Part shown: piece after piece, positions 18,089 to 27,605 of the stretch
How the letters are laid out: the number at the start of each line of letters is the position of its first letter
Position numbering within the stretch: position 1 is the first letter of the stretch
Assembly: GCA_025350245.1 (NCBI GenBank)
Contig: JANXYG010000056.1
Location: 1-64,000 of the forward strand
Origin: Betaproteobacteria bacterium
GTDB taxonomy: Bacteria > Pseudomonadota > Gammaproteobacteria > Burkholderiales > Ga0077523
Length of the DNA: 64,000 nt
Reading direction: 5' to 3'
Notes under the pieces: generated by a model
Seen by the model: the letters and a program-made list of their open reading frames with translations, nothing else
What the model was told of the DNA's origin: nothing
The model's database searches: none
Translations under genes and position numbers: made by a program

Positions 18089-18694
18089 TCAGACGGCGCC
18101 GGGCGTTTCGAGAAGCGCGAGACGCTTTTCGAGCCGCTCGACAGCGTCGCGGAGTTGGTCGACGTCGTCGAACCAGGATTCGACCTCGGCGCGCGGCGGC
18201 AGGATCCGCGCTTCCTCGGTCATGTATTCAGCCGCGCCCTGAGACCAGCGAACGGCTGCATCCCGCCCCCAGAGATTGGCGCTGCGGCCCGCGTTGGCAA
18301 TGCGGTGAGCCGCGATATCGCCAACGACCCGCGACAGGCCTTCCTCGAGATCACAGCGGCGTTGTCCGGCCAGTCGCCGCACCGTGGCGGCAAACGCGGC
18401 ATCGCCATCCACATCGGCGATCTCGGCAGCAGCCCTGTCGCCGGCAAGCACGCGCAGTGCCGATGGCACTGTCAGACGAATACGCAGGTCCGGCTTCGCA
18501 TCCGCGTTCGCGGGAGTGACCGTGCCGTCGCCCATCACCGATAACACGATCGCCACCGGCGGGATGGCGAACGCCGCAGTCTGGCCGACATGCGCGACCA
18601 GCGCCGTCCGTGCCTGCTCATCCGCGGCAAGCAGACGATTGACCAAACGCGCGGCCACCAGCGACAACATCAGCGCCCGCCGGGCCGATACCAA
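18089..18694 (-). CDS. ubiJ: ubiquinone biosynthesis accessory factor UbiJ
   Basis: This 201-aa SCP2-domain protein is thought to bind hydrophobic quinone intermediates in the soluble Ubi metabolon, together with UbiK. The SCP2-like fold covers about residues 20-120, and a C-terminal amphipathic helix ([18 protein letters not shown]) may mediate assembly. The family is weakly conserved. The call relies partly on its fixed place between ubiE (21 bp) and ubiB (22 bp). Confidence 0.85.
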   Translation of the reverse strand: MVSARRALMLSLVAARLVNRLLAADEQARTALVAHVGQTAAFAIPPVAIVLSVMGDGTVTPANADAKPDLRIRLTVPSALRVLAGDRAAAEIADVDGDAAFAATVRRLAGQRRCDLEEGLSRVVGDIAAHRIANAGRSANLWGRDAAVRWSQGAAEYMTEEARILPPRAEVESWFDDVDQLRDAVERLEKRLALLETPGAV

Positions 18695-18715
18695 GAGCGC
18701 TGACCGATAGCCACC

Positions 18716-19447
18716 TCAGCTTGCCCAGCCTCGATGAACGGCAACCACGCCGGCGCTCAGATTGAAGTATTCGACACCGCCGAAACCCGCCTGCCGCATC
18801 AGTGCGGCCAGCGTTTCCTGGTCGGGATGCATGCGGATCGACTCGGCCAGGTAGCGGTACGAATCGGCGTCGCGGGCAATGGCCTTTCCGATGCGCGGCA
18901 ACACCGAGAACGAGTAGAAGTCGTAGATCTTTTCGAGCGGCTTCCATACGCGCGAGAACTCCAGTACCACCAGGCGGCCGGCCGGTGCCAGCACCCGGCG
19001 GAACTCGGCCAGCGCCATTTCCTTGTGGGTCATGTTGCGAAGGCCGAAGGCAACGCATACGCAGTCGAAGGCGGCATCCGGAAATGGCAGTGTCTCGGCG
19101 TCACAGCGAACAACCGGCACGAGGCGTCCGGCGTCGGCCAGCCGGTCTCGACCCGTCGCCAGCATCGGCCCGTTGATGTCGGTCAACCAGACCCGACCTT
19201 CCGGGCCGACCCGGTCGAGCAGCAGACGGGTCATGTCGCCGGTGCCACCGGCGACGTCCAGTACCCGGTGGCCGGGGCGAACCCGCGCGACATCGACGGC
19301 AAATCGCTTCCAGAGCCGATGCAGGCCGACCGACATGACGTCGTTCATCACGTCGTAGCGGGGTGCCACCGAATCGAATACGCCACGGACCCGACGCGCC
19401 TTGTCGCCCGCGTCGACCTGGGTGAAACCAAAGTGGGTCTTACTCAT
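18716..19447 (-). CDS. ubiE: bifunctional demethylmenaquinone/2-methoxy-6-polyprenyl-benzoquinol methyltransferase UbiE
   Basis: This 243-aa SAM-dependent methyltransferase performs the C-methylation of quinone precursors. The Ubie/COQ5 signature [18 protein letters not shown] lies near residue 30, motif [13 protein letters not shown] near 62, and a post-methyltransferase region [20 protein letters not shown] is present. Length matches E. coli UbiE. Its start overlaps the DUF971 gene end by 8 bp. It heads the ubiE-ubiJ-ubiB series, with DUF971 upstream. Confidence 0.94.
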   Translation of the reverse strand: MSKTHFGFTQVDAGDKARRVRGVFDSVAPRYDVMNDVMSVGLHRLWKRFAVDVARVRPGHRVLDVAGGTGDMTRLLLDRVGPEGRVWLTDINGPMLATGRDRLADAGRLVPVVRCDAETLPFPDAAFDCVCVAFGLRNMTHKEMALAEFRRVLAPAGRLVVLEFSRVWKPLEKIYDFYSFSVLPRIGKAIARDADSYRYLAESIRMHPDQETLAALMRQAGFGGVEYFNLSAGVVAVHRGWAS

Positions 19448-19961
19448 CGGAAGGTGGGCGCTTGAACCGCACGGGGGGATCCATGCGTCGCAGCTTGTGC
19501 ACCTCTACCCGGGCCGATGCCTCGCGGCTCGCGCCGGCGGCCTTCAGGCGTTGCAGGTACTGCTGCCACAGGGCATCGGCATCGACCCCGAGATGATGCA
19601 GATAGTCCCAGGTGTACAAGCCGGTATCGTGGCTGTCGGAAAACCTCAGCTTCACGGCATAGGCGCCGACCGGTTCGATTGCGGTGATGTTGACGTCACG
19701 CTTGCCGGTCTGCAGCACCTCCTGCCCCGGACCATGACCCCGCACCTCGGCTGACGGACTATAGACGCGCAGCAGCTCGCAGGGCAGCTGGAACCGGGCG
19801 CCGTCGTCGAAAGCCACCTCGAGCATGCGCGACTGCTGGTGCAGCACGATGTCGGTCGGCAGAGGCGACGCCTTATGGATAGGGGCCAAAGACAGGAACT
19901 CCGAAGCGGGAACAAGGCGACGCAACAGCGGCGCCTCACAGTGGCGGATGATAACCTGCAT
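19440..19961 (-). CDS. DUF971 protein (gamma-butyrobetaine-hydroxylase-like N-terminal domain)
   Basis: This 173-aa protein of the DUF971 family is commonly found just before ubiE in betaproteobacteria. The conserved core [19 protein letters not shown] and [16 protein letters not shown] is clear. The fold resembles the small N-terminal domain of gamma-butyrobetaine hydroxylases, but a catalytic domain is absent. A role in iron-sulphur or quinone metabolism is only guilt by association. The first about 25 residues are atypical. A TTG at 19889 preceded by GGAG is an alternative start that would bring the N-terminus closer to family length. Confidence 0.82.
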   Translation of the reverse strand: MQVIIRHCEAPLLRRLVPASEFLSLAPIHKASPLPTDIVLHQQSRMLEVAFDDGARFQLPCELLRVYSPSAEVRGHGPGQEVLQTGKRDVNITAIEPVGAYAVKLRFSDSHDTGLYTWDYLHHLGVDADALWQQYLQRLKAAGASREASARVEVHKLRRMDPPVRFKRPPSDE

Positions 19962-19987
19962 GCTGGTCGCGCCGACATGTCATGGCC

Positions 19988-20027
19988 TTGTAACAATCGT
20001 TACATAGCATCGCAATTAACTTAAAAT
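19988..20027 (+). promoter_or_regulatory. phoB promoter region with palindromic PhoB-like site
   Basis: A perfect inverted repeat, TGTAAC-AATC-GTTACA, lies within two 11-bp-spaced half-sites (TTGTAAC, GTTACAT). A TAAAAT -10 element (5/6) follows at 20022-20027, 12 bp after the second unit, and phoB begins at 20042. The arrangement fits PhoB autoregulation, although the half-sites match the consensus less well than those at the porin gene. The region also separates phoB from the divergent DUF971 operon. Confidence 0.45.
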
Positions 20028-20041
20028 TCAAGGAGTGATGC

Positions 20042-20728
20042 ATGGCTGCGACCATTCTAGTCGTCGAGGACGAGCCTGCGATCCAGGAACTGATCTCGTA
20101 CAACCTGAAGCAGGCGGGACACCAGGCGCTGAAAGCCGACAACGCCGAGCAGGCGATGAACCTGGTGCAGAACGAGCTGCCCGACCTGATCCTTCTCGAC
20201 TGGATGCTGCCGGGCATGTCGGGCGTCGAACTGGCCCGGCGCCTTCGCACCGACAAGCGCACCCGTACCATTCCGATCATCATGCTGACCGCTCGGTCCG
20301 ATGAGCAGGACAAGCTGACCGGCCTCGAGACCGGCGCCGACGACTACATCACCAAGCCGTTTTCGCCGCGAGAACTCAACGCGCGGGTCAAGGCGGTGTT
20401 GCGCCGGCGCGCACCGCAGATGACCGATGATGTCGTACAGGTCGGCGCCCTGAAACTCGATCCGGCCAGCCATCGCATCACCGGTAACAATGTGCCGGTG
20501 GAGCTCGGTCCGACCGAATTCCGGCTGCTTCACTTCCTGATGACGCACCCCGAGCGGGTGCACTCGCGCACCCAGTTACTCGATCAGGTGTGGGGCGACC
20601 ATGTGTTCGTCGAGGAGCGCACGGTCGACGTCCACATCCGGCGCCTTCGCAAGGCCCTTGAACCGACCACGCTCGACAGCCTCATCCAGACTGTCCGCGG
20701 CACCGGCTACCGGTTGTCGCCGAACTAA
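20042..20728 (+). CDS. phoB: phosphate regulon response regulator PhoB
   Basis: This 228-aa OmpR-type regulator activates phosphate-starvation genes when phosphorylated by PhoR. The receiver domain spans residues 1-120, with acidic residues in VVEDEP, the phospho-acceptor Asp in LILLDWMLPG (about D53) and Lys in YITKPF. The winged-helix domain (about 130-226) contains LGPTEFRLLHFLMTHPERV and ERTVDVHIRRLRKAL, typical of PhoB. AAGGAG six bases upstream supports the start. It is followed 59 bp later by phoR, and candidate targets lie nearby (oprP, olsBA). Confidence 0.94.
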   Translation: MAATILVVEDEPAIQELISYNLKQAGHQALKADNAEQAMNLVQNELPDLILLDWMLPGMSGVELARRLRTDKRTRTIPIIMLTARSDEQDKLTGLETGADDYITKPFSPRELNARVKAVLRRRAPQMTDDVVQVGALKLDPASHRITGNNVPVELGPTEFRLLHFLMTHPERVHSRTQLLDQVWGDHVFVEERTVDVHIRRLRKALEPTTLDSLIQTVRGTGYRLSPN

Positions 20729-20787
20729 GGTGACGGCCACCCCCATTCTGGGATAATCCGGGTCCCTCCCATCCGGGCTGCCTTCGC

Positions 20788-22131
20788 GTGAACGGGCACT
20801 GGCGCAAGCCGCTACTCACCGCAACGCTGATCGTCTTCAGCGCCTTGGTCCTGTGGCCGATCGCCGGGGCAACGGCAGCATCGTTGGCCGCGGCCACCGC
20901 GTTCGGTCTGCTGCTGGTCCACCACCTGCACAATCTCTCCGAGTTCCATCAGTGGCTGCTCGCGCCGAAGCTCGAGAACCTCCCGAATGGCAGCGGCAAA
21001 TGGGAACAACTGTTTTCTTATCTCGCCCGAATGATGCGGCGGCAGGGGCAGATCGAAGCCCAGCTTCAGGAAGCCCTCACCCGTTTCCAGAAGGCTGGCG
21101 CCGCGTTGCCGGAAGCCGTCGTCATTCTCGACAACGACAACCGCATCGACTGGTGCAACCCGAAGGCCGAGGCTTATTTCGGACTCGATCTCGACCGCGA
21201 CCGTGGCCAGCAGGTCACCTCCCTGATGCGCCAGCCGCAATTCGTCGAATACCTGCGGCAGACCGATTTCTCACTGCCCCTCAACCTTCGCGTGTCGCCG
21301 GCCGGCATCGGTGATGCCACGCTGTCGATCCAGATGGTGCCCTACGGCGACCGCGAGACCCTGTTGCTCGGTCGTGACATCACCCGTTGGGAACGCCTCG
21401 AGATCACGCGCCGCGATTTCGTGGCCAACGTGTCGCACGAACTGCGGACCCCGCTGACGGTGCTCAACGGATTTCTCGAGACGCTTTCCGACATGGAGCG
21501 CCCGGATCCCGAAATGACCGCACGGTCGCTGCTGCTAATGTCGCAACAGTGCGTGCGCATGAATCGGCTGGTGGAAGACCTGCTCACCCTGTCGAGGCTG
21601 GAAAGCTCGGTCGCGCCCCTGCGCGAGGAGACGGTGAACGTCCCTGAACTGGTGCAGCACCTGTACCAGGACGCACTATCGCTTTCCAATGGCAAACACG
21701 AGATCCACCTCAAGCTGGCGGATCGCGCCTGCGTCAGGGCCAACGCCGACGAAGTCCGCAGCGCTTTCGGCAACCTGGTCAGCAATGCCATCCGCTACAC
21801 GCCGGAAGGCGGGCGCATCGAACTTCAGTGGACCCTGCGCGGTGATGAGGGCATGTTCTCGGTCACCGACACCGGGATCGGCATCGAGATGCATCACATC
21901 GATCGCCTGACCGAACGCTTCTACCGGGTCGACCGCAGCCGGTCGCGCGAAACCGGCGGCACCGGTCTGGGACTCGCCATCGTCAAGCATGTATTGTCGC
22001 GCCATCAGGCGCATCTTGAGATCGTCAGTGAACCCGGCGAGGGTAGTATCTTCTCGGCGGTGTTTCCCGCCGATCGGATGGAGGCCGCACCGGTCGCGGC
22101 CAGGCCGAGCCAGGCAGTGGCTGTTTCGTAG
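20788..22131 (+). CDS. phoR: phosphate regulon sensor histidine kinase PhoR
   Basis: This 447-aa membrane kinase and phosphatase partners PhoB. Two closely spaced N-terminal hydrophobic segments (about residues 8-45) have almost no periplasmic loop, as in E. coli PhoR. A PAS domain (about 105-200) precedes the H-box DFVANVSHELRTPL (His217), and the ATPase motifs NLVSNAIRYTPEGG, DTGIGIE and GTGLGLAIVKHV follow. Translation starts at GTG; no ATG fits. The pstSCAB-phoU genes it normally senses with are outside this window. Confidence 0.93.
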   Translation: MNGHWRKPLLTATLIVFSALVLWPIAGATAASLAAATAFGLLLVHHLHNLSEFHQWLLAPKLENLPNGSGKWEQLFSYLARMMRRQGQIEAQLQEALTRFQKAGAALPEAVVILDNDNRIDWCNPKAEAYFGLDLDRDRGQQVTSLMRQPQFVEYLRQTDFSLPLNLRVSPAGIGDATLSIQMVPYGDRETLLLGRDITRWERLEITRRDFVANVSHELRTPLTVLNGFLETLSDMERPDPEMTARSLLLMSQQCVRMNRLVEDLLTLSRLESSVAPLREETVNVPELVQHLYQDALSLSNGKHEIHLKLADRACVRANADEVRSAFGNLVSNAIRYTPEGGRIELQWTLRGDEGMFSVTDTGIGIEMHHIDRLTERFYRVDRSRSRETGGTGLGLAIVKHVLSRHQAHLEIVSEPGEGSIFSAVFPADRMEAAPVAARPSQAVAVS

Positions 22132-22151
22132 CCGCCCCTGCCCGAGACATC

Positions 22152-23078
22152 ATGCCCGCCCGGTTGCCCGACCTGCAAGGCGTCATTCCGATCCTCGTGA
22201 CGCCATTTCACGTGGACGAGTCCGTCGACCTCGAATCACTCGATCGTATGGTACGGTTCATGATCGATGCCGGTGCCGACGGCATGACCGTTCTTGGCGT
22301 CCTCGGCGAGTCGAACCGCCTCGGCGACCGAGACCGTGAAGCGGCCATTCGCTGCGTTGTCGGGGCAGCGGGCGGACTGATACCAGTGATCGTCGGTGCC
22401 AGCCACGCCGGCACACAGGCCACGATCGATCTGGTGGCGATGGCGGCCGATCTGGGGGCGTCCGCCGTGATGATCGCCCCTACCGCGGAGGCGGTGCCGA
22501 ACGACGATCGCGTCCTCGAGTACTTCCGGCGTGTCGGCGAAAGGACCCGCCTGCCGATCGTGTTGCAGGATCACCCTGCCTCCACGGCGGTCCACATGCC
22601 GCTGCCGCTGATGCTGAAGATCGTGCGCGACGTCGGTCACGTCGTCGCCATCAAGGAAGAAGCCGTACCGACGGCGCCCAAGGTGCGCGCGTTGATCGCC
22701 GGCATGAGCGACCGCAAGGTACGTTTGCTCACCGGGCTCGGTGCCCTCTACGGCCTGTTCGATCTCGAAGCCGGCAGCGATGGCTTCAACACCGGATTCG
22801 CGTTTCCCGAGGTGTTGAGCGCGATCGTGCGCGCCGCGCGCGAACAGGATTGGGATCGCGCCCGAGCCTTGTACACGCGCTTCCTGCCGCTCATCGTGTT
22901 CGAACAGCAGCCCGGAGTGGCCGTTCGAAAGGAGATTCTCCGGCGGCGCGGACTCCTTTCCGCCGCCACCGTGCGGCATCCGGGTGGGGCGCTGCCACCG
23001 GGGGCCGATCGCCAGCTCGATGCACTGATCGCCGCGACGCTGGGCACAATCGACATCACCCGCCCGATCGCTCTCTAG
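22152..23078 (+). CDS. DHDPS/NAL-superfamily aldolase lacking standard DapA active-site residues
   Basis: This 308-aa TIM-barrel protein belongs to the class I aldolase superfamily of dihydrodipicolinate synthase and N-acetylneuraminate lyase. The Schiff-base Lys is present (VVAIKEE, K168). The Tyr that donates protons in DapA (in a YNxPxRT motif about 28 residues earlier) is replaced by LQDHPAST (Asp140 region). The GTTGE motif holding two Thr reads GVLGES. It is therefore unlikely to be lysine-pathway DapA; another 2-oxo-acid aldolase or hydratase is more probable. It lies 20 bp after phoR on the same strand, but functional linkage is unproven. Confidence 0.82.
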   Translation: MPARLPDLQGVIPILVTPFHVDESVDLESLDRMVRFMIDAGADGMTVLGVLGESNRLGDRDREAAIRCVVGAAGGLIPVIVGASHAGTQATIDLVAMAADLGASAVMIAPTAEAVPNDDRVLEYFRRVGERTRLPIVLQDHPASTAVHMPLPLMLKIVRDVGHVVAIKEEAVPTAPKVRALIAGMSDRKVRLLTGLGALYGLFDLEAGSDGFNTGFAFPEVLSAIVRAAREQDWDRARALYTRFLPLIVFEQQPGVAVRKEILRRRGLLSAATVRHPGGALPPGADRQLDALIAATLGTIDITRPIAL

Positions 23079-23101
23079 CTCGACCCGCGCCGGCCTGCGT
23101 T

Positions 23102-23512
23102 TCAGGACAAGACCCGCAGACGTTCCGAGACGCGAACCGCAAAGTCCGCGGGAACCCCTCGCACCGTATCGCGCCGCCGCGGCCCCCAGATCGGATCCGG
23201 GAAGTGCGGATCGTCGCGGTACCGGGGAACGACGTGCCAGTGCAGATGCGGAACCACGTTGCCCAGGCTCGCAACATTGATCTTGTCGGGCTGCAACACG
23301 TCGCGCAGGACGCGCTCGCACGAGAACACGGCGTGAAGACATGCCGCCCGGTCGGCGGCGTCGAGGTCGGTCATCTCCCTGACGTGACGGTTCCAGATCA
23401 CGCGCAGCATGCCGGGGTGGTTCGTCTCGCCGGGCGCGACGATGCGCAGCTGGTCGTCGCGCCACAGCACGGCTCCGCCGTCACCGTTGCAGAGCGGGCA
23501 ATCGGCGTTCAC
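23102..23512 (-). CDS. HIT-family nucleotide hydrolase/transferase
   Basis: This 136-aa histidine-triad protein has an N-terminal CPLC pair (zinc-ribbon-like) and the catalytic HLHWHVVPR motif near residue 92. HIT proteins cleave nucleoside phosphoramidates or dinucleotides in the cytoplasm; the substrate here is unknown. Its ATG overlaps the stop codon of the large flavoprotein gene by 4 bp (ATGA), so the two are translationally coupled. The insertion after the HIT motif ([16 protein letters not shown]) is typical of the proteobacterial subgroup found in this context. Confidence 0.88.
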   Translation of the reverse strand: MNADCPLCNGDGGAVLWRDDQLRIVAPGETNHPGMLRVIWNRHVREMTDLDAADRAACLHAVFSCERVLRDVLQPDKINVASLGNVVPHLHWHVVPRYRDDPHFPDPIWGPRRRDTVRGVPADFAVRVSERLRVLS

Positions 23513-26500
23513 AGCAGGACGCGCTCGATGCCGCCGTTGTTGGCCTTGCGAACGAAATCGTCGAGCCAGTCGGCGCCGAGCGTGTGTTTCGCCAGTTCGA
23601 CCACGAGGTAGTCGGCCGACGTGCCCGAGTCATCGTTGAAGCGGGACAGTCCCTGGAGACAGGAAGGACAGGACGTGAGCACCTTCACCTCGCCGCCGAA
23701 ACCGTCGGCACGCAAGGCGTCGGCGCCCTTGCGCATCTCCGCCTCCTTGCGAAATCGCACCTGAGTCGATATGTCCGGTCGCGTCGCCGCGAGCGTTCCC
23801 GACTCGCCGCAACAGCGTTCGTTCAGGGTCACGGGGGCACCGAGCAGACGGGTGGCCACGTCCAGTGGCTTGTGGGTCTTCATCGGCGTGTGGCAAGGGT
23901 CATGATAGAGGTAGCGCACGCCATCGACACCATTGAGCCGGACCCCTTTCTCCATCAGGTATTCGTGGATGTCGAGCAGGCGGCAGCCAGGGAATATGCG
24001 ATCGAACTGGTACCCGGCGAGCTGATCCATGCAGGTGCCGCACGACACGATCACGGTCTTGATGTCGAGATAGTTGAGGGTGTTGGCGATGCGATGGAAC
24101 AGCACCCGGTTCTCGGTGGAGATCGCCTGGCCCTTGTCGGCTTCGCCGGCCGAAGTCTGCGGATAGCCGCAGCACAGGTAGCCCGGCGGCAACACCGTGA
24201 TCGCGCCGACCTCGAACAGCATGGCCTGCGTCGCCAGACCGACCTGACTGAACAGCCGTTCCGAGCCGCAGCCGGGAAAATAGAATACGGCATCGGACTC
24301 ATCGGTCACCCTGGCGGCGTCGCGGATCACCGGCACGATGTGCTTGTCCTCGATGTCCAGCAGCGCGCGCGCCGTTCGGCGCGGCACCGTCTTGGGCATG
24401 GGCTTGTTGATGAAGTGGATGACCTGCGCCTTGATCGACGGCTTGCCCAGCGTCGGTGGCGGCTGCCGCACCTGCGCCTGGATCAGGCCCAGACGCTTGC
24501 CCACCGCGTGGGCTGCGCGCTGCACCTTGTAGCCGACGCCGATCATCGCCGCGCGCACCAGCTTGATGGTCATGGGGTCGGTTGCATTCAGGAACAGCAT
24601 CGAGGCCGCGGTGCCGGGATTGAACTTCTTCTTGCCGTGCTTGCGCAGGAAGTTGCGCATGGCGATCGACACTTCGCCGAAGTCGATGTCCACCGGGCAC
24701 GGGTTCAGGCACTTGTGGCACACGGTGCAATGGTCGGCGACATCGCTGAATTCATCGAAGTGCGCCAGCGAAACCCCACGCCGTGTCTGTTCCTCGTAAA
24801 GAAACGCTTCGATCAGCAGCGAGGTCGCGAGAATCTTGTTGCGCGGGGAGTACAGCAGGTTCGCCCGCGGCACATGAGTGGCGCAGACCGGCTTGCATTT
24901 ACCGCAACGCAGGCAGTCCTTGATGGAATCCGAGATGCCACCGATCTCGCTCTGCTCGAGGATCAGGCTCTCGAGTTCGAGCAGTCCGAACGAGGGGGTG
25001 TAGGCGTGGTCGAGGTTGGCGCCAGAGAGCAGCTTGCCGCGATTGAACCGGCCCTTCGGATCGACCTCGTTCTTGTAGCGCCGGAAGGCGTCGATTTCGT
25101 CCGTATCCAGATAGTCGAGCTTGGTGATGCCGATGCCATGCTCGCCGGAGATCACGCCGCCGAGCGCCTTCGCCAGGCGCATGATCCGGGCGACCGCCGC
25201 GTTGGCCTCGCGCAGCATCTCGTAGTCGTCCGAGTTCACGGGGATGTTGGTGTGGACATTGCCGTCGCCGGCATGCATGTGCAGGGCAACGAACAACCGG
25301 CTTTTCAGCACCCGCTTGTGAATCGCGTCGATCTCGGCACGCACGGCATCGAAGTCGCGGCCGTCGAAGAGTTGCATCAGCGGCTCGCGCACCTCCTGTT
25401 TCCACGACACGCGCAGCGCATGTTCCTGCAGCACATGAAAGACCGTGCCTTGTCCAGCAGTCTCGATGCCGAGGTCACCGGCCGATGGGTCGCGAGCCGA
25501 TTGCGCCGCAAGCCATATAGGGAATCCGGAAAACGGTTGATCGAGGTGCTCCAGCAACCACTGCCAGCGCGAGCGGGCGGTGAGCAAAAGTTCGCGCGCC
25601 GTGACCGCGGGGCCATCGGGAGCCGTCGCATCGACGTCCGAAGCGCCCTTGGCGACCCCGGCCACGTACTCTTCCAGTTCGTCCATCAGCCGGATCTTGT
25701 TCCGCAGCGACAGCTCGATGTTGAGGCGCTCGATGCCATCCGAGTAGTCGCCAAGACGCGCCAGCGGGATAACCACATCCTCATTGATCTTGAACGCGTT
25801 GGTGTGTCGGGCGATCGCCGCCGTGCGGGCCCGGTCGAGCCAGAACTTGCGCCGCGCCTCGGCGGATACGGCGATGAAGCCTTCGGCACCACGGGCATTG
25901 GCGATGCGCACGACGCGCGACGCGGCATCGCCCACGGCGGCTTCATCGTCGCTAGCGAGATCGGCCAGCAGCACCATCTTGGGCCGCACCCCGCGCTTGG
26001 CCTTGGTGGCGTAGCCGACCGCCTTTACATAGCGCTCGTCAAGATGTTCGAGGCCCGCGAGCACGGCGCCCGGGTGTTGGTCCATCATCGCCTTGATCTC
26101 GACGATCGACGGGACGGCGTCGCGTACTTGGCCGAAGAACTCGAGGCACACGGTGCGGACGTGACGAGGCATCCGATGCAGGATGAAGGTGGCGCTGGTG
26201 ATGAGCCCGTCGCAACCCTCCTTCTGAACCCCTGGCAGCCCGGCCAGAAACTTGTCGGTCACATCCTTGCCCAGACCCTGTTTGCGGAAGCCGCCCCCAG
26301 GAATGTCGAGCATGCGCGCGTCACCGTCAGGGGTGACGCCATCGTCCCGATAGCGCTGCACCGAAAAGCGGGCACGGTCGGCGTCGTGGATCTTGCCCAG
26401 GTTGTGTCCGATCCGGGTGATCTCCACCGGACGACCGTCGGGGTCGACCATCCGCCAGGAGGCGAGGTTGTCGATGGCCGTTCCCCATAGCACGGCCTTT

Positions 26501-27378
26501 TTGCCGCCGGCATTCATCGCGACATTGCCGCCGATGCAGGAGGCATCGGCCGAGGTCGGGTCGACCGCGAACACCAGGCCAGCGGATTCCGCTGCCTCCA
26601 TCACGCGGCGGGTCACGACACCCGCCCCGCAACGGATGACGTCGACCGGTTCAGCGACGCCCGGCAGTGCAACACGTTCCGGGGCACCGAGCTGTTCCAG
26701 CTTCTCGGTGTTGATGACCACGGCGTCGCGCGTCAACGGAATGGCGCCACCGGTGTAGCCGGTACCGCCGCCGCGCGGGATGATGGTCAGGCCCAGTTCG
26801 ATGCTGGCGCGGACCAGAGGCGCGATCTCCTCTTCGCTGTCGGGATAAAGCACGACGAACGGATACTCCACGCGCCAGTCGGTGGCATCGGTCACGTGGG
26901 AAACCCTTGCCAGCCCGTCGAACGCGATGTTGCCGCGACTGGTGTGGCGCCCGAAGTATTTCAATGCCTTGCGCCGCAAAGTGAGCGTCTGGTCGAAACC
27001 GCTCGCGAAGGCCGCGACGGCGGTCGCCGCGGCGGTCAGCAATGCAACCACACGCTGGTCGTCGGCGTTGCGCCGGATCTCGATCTCGTGCAACCGGTGT
27101 CGCAACGCCTCGACCAACGCGAGGCGGCGCTTGCGGTTGGCCAGCAGGTCATCCTCGAGATACGGGTTGCGGCTGACCACCCAGATGTCGCCGAGCACTT
27201 CGTAGAGCATGCGCGCGGAGCGGCCGGTGCGTCGCTCGCTGCGCAACTGGTCGAGCAGCTCCCAGCTGTCCGGGCCGAGTAGCCGGATCACGATCTCGCG
27301 ATCGGAGAACGAGGTGTAGTTGTACGGGATTTCGCGTAGCCGCGGCGTGATGGCGGGCGCGTGTTCGACCAGATTCAT
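23509..27378 (-). CDS. large FAD-binding, Fe-S cluster oxidoreductase (DUF3683, glycolate/D-lactate dehydrogenase-like fusion)
   Basis: This 1289-aa multi-domain flavoprotein has a DUF3683 domain at the N-terminus (to about residue 135). A PCMH-type FAD domain follows, with [16 protein letters not shown] (about 210), then the FAD-oxidase C-terminal domain. Two 4Fe-4S motifs ([11 protein letters not shown] about 823, [12 protein letters not shown] about 883) come next, and finally two CCG domains (YLCCGYP and ERCCGESG). The layout fuses what GlcD/GlcF or D-lactate dehydrogenase systems encode on separate genes. It should oxidise a 2-hydroxy acid and pass electrons to quinone. It is coupled to the HIT gene and diverges from a LysR regulator. 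Confidence 0.88.
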   Translation of the reverse strand: MNLVEHAPAITPRLREIPYNYTSFSDREIVIRLLGPDSWELLDQLRSERRTGRSARMLYEVLGDIWVVSRNPYLEDDLLANRKRRLALVEALRHRLHEIEIRRNADDQRVVALLTAAATAVAAFASGFDQTLTLRRKALKYFGRHTSRGNIAFDGLARVSHVTDATDWRVEYPFVVLYPDSEEEIAPLVRASIELGLTIIPRGGGTGYTGGAIPLTRDAVVINTEKLEQLGAPERVALPGVAEPVDVIRCGAGVVTRRVMEAAESAGLVFAVDPTSADASCIGGNVAMNAGGKKAVLWGTAIDNLASWRMVDPDGRPVEITRIGHNLGKIHDADRARFSVQRYRDDGVTPDGDARMLDIPGGGFRKQGLGKDVTDKFLAGLPGVQKEGCDGLITSATFILHRMPRHVRTVCLEFFGQVRDAVPSIVEIKAMMDQHPGAVLAGLEHLDERYVKAVGYATKAKRGVRPKMVLLADLASDDEAAVGDAASRVVRIANARGAEGFIAVSAEARRKFWLDRARTAAIARHTNAFKINEDVVIPLARLGDYSDGIERLNIELSLRNKIRLMDELEEYVAGVAKGASDVDATAPDGPAVTARELLLTARSRWQWLLEHLDQPFSGFPIWLAAQSARDPSAGDLGIETAGQGTVFHVLQEHALRVSWKQEVREPLMQLFDGRDFDAVRAEIDAIHKRVLKSRLFVALHMHAGDGNVHTNIPVNSDDYEMLREANAAVARIMRLAKALGGVISGEHGIGITKLDYLDTDEIDAFRRYKNEVDPKGRFNRGKLLSGANLDHAYTPSFGLLELESLILEQSEIGGISDSIKDCLRCGKCKPVCATHVPRANLLYSPRNKILATSLLIEAFLYEEQTRRGVSLAHFDEFSDVADHCTVCHKCLNPCPVDIDFGEVSIAMRNFLRKHGKKKFNPGTAASMLFLNATDPMTIKLVRAAMIGVGYKVQRAAHAVGKRLGLIQAQVRQPPPTLGKPSIKAQVIHFINKPMPKTVPRRTARALLDIEDKHIVPVIRDAARVTDESDAVFYFPGCGSERLFSQVGLATQAMLFEVGAITVLPPGYLCCGYPQTSAGEADKGQAISTENRVLFHRIANTLNYLDIKTVIVSCGTCMDQLAGYQFDRIFPGCRLLDIHEYLMEKGVRLNGVDGVRYLYHDPCHTPMKTHKPLDVATRLLGAPVTLNERCCGESGTLAATRPDISTQVRFRKEAEMRKGADALRADGFGGEVKVLTSCPSCLQGLSRFNDDSGTSADYLVVELAKHTLGADWLDDFVRKANNGGIERVLL

Positions 27379-27572
27379 GGATCAGGCACCGGTTGGGCCA
27401 GCGCGGCGCGCAACTGGATGGTGATTCTAGCTTCCGCTTCGCACCAACGGGGGGTCGGACATTCACCTGCCACGGCCGAACCGATCGTGAACCGGCCGCG
27501 CTACCACCCGGACGGCGCCAACGAACTCAACCACCGCAATACTTTACGAACAAGGTCACATCAAGGAAAATA

Positions 27573-27591
27573 GATCGATATGATATCGATC
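27573..27591. promoter_or_regulatory. perfect 19-bp palindrome between DUF3683 flavoprotein and LysR genes
   Basis: GATCGATAT-G-ATATCGATC is a perfect inverted repeat with a one-base centre, in the AT-rich part of the 227-bp divergent intergenic region. It lies 15 bp before the LysR start and about 195 bp before the flavoprotein start. LysR-type regulators usually bind such dyads beside their own promoter, so autoregulation and control of the flavoprotein are plausible. Confidence 0.6.
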
Positions 27592-27605
27592 ATAGTTTTT
27601 AATCT

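Noticed and set aside
22236-23465. 409-aa minus-strand ORF over the aldolase and HIT genes
   Set aside because: Antisense to the aldolase and out of frame with the HIT gene; no conserved motif.
23584-26490. 968-aa plus-strand ORF opposite the DUF3683 flavoprotein
   Set aside because: Antisense shadow of a well-supported gene, with low-complexity composition and no domain.
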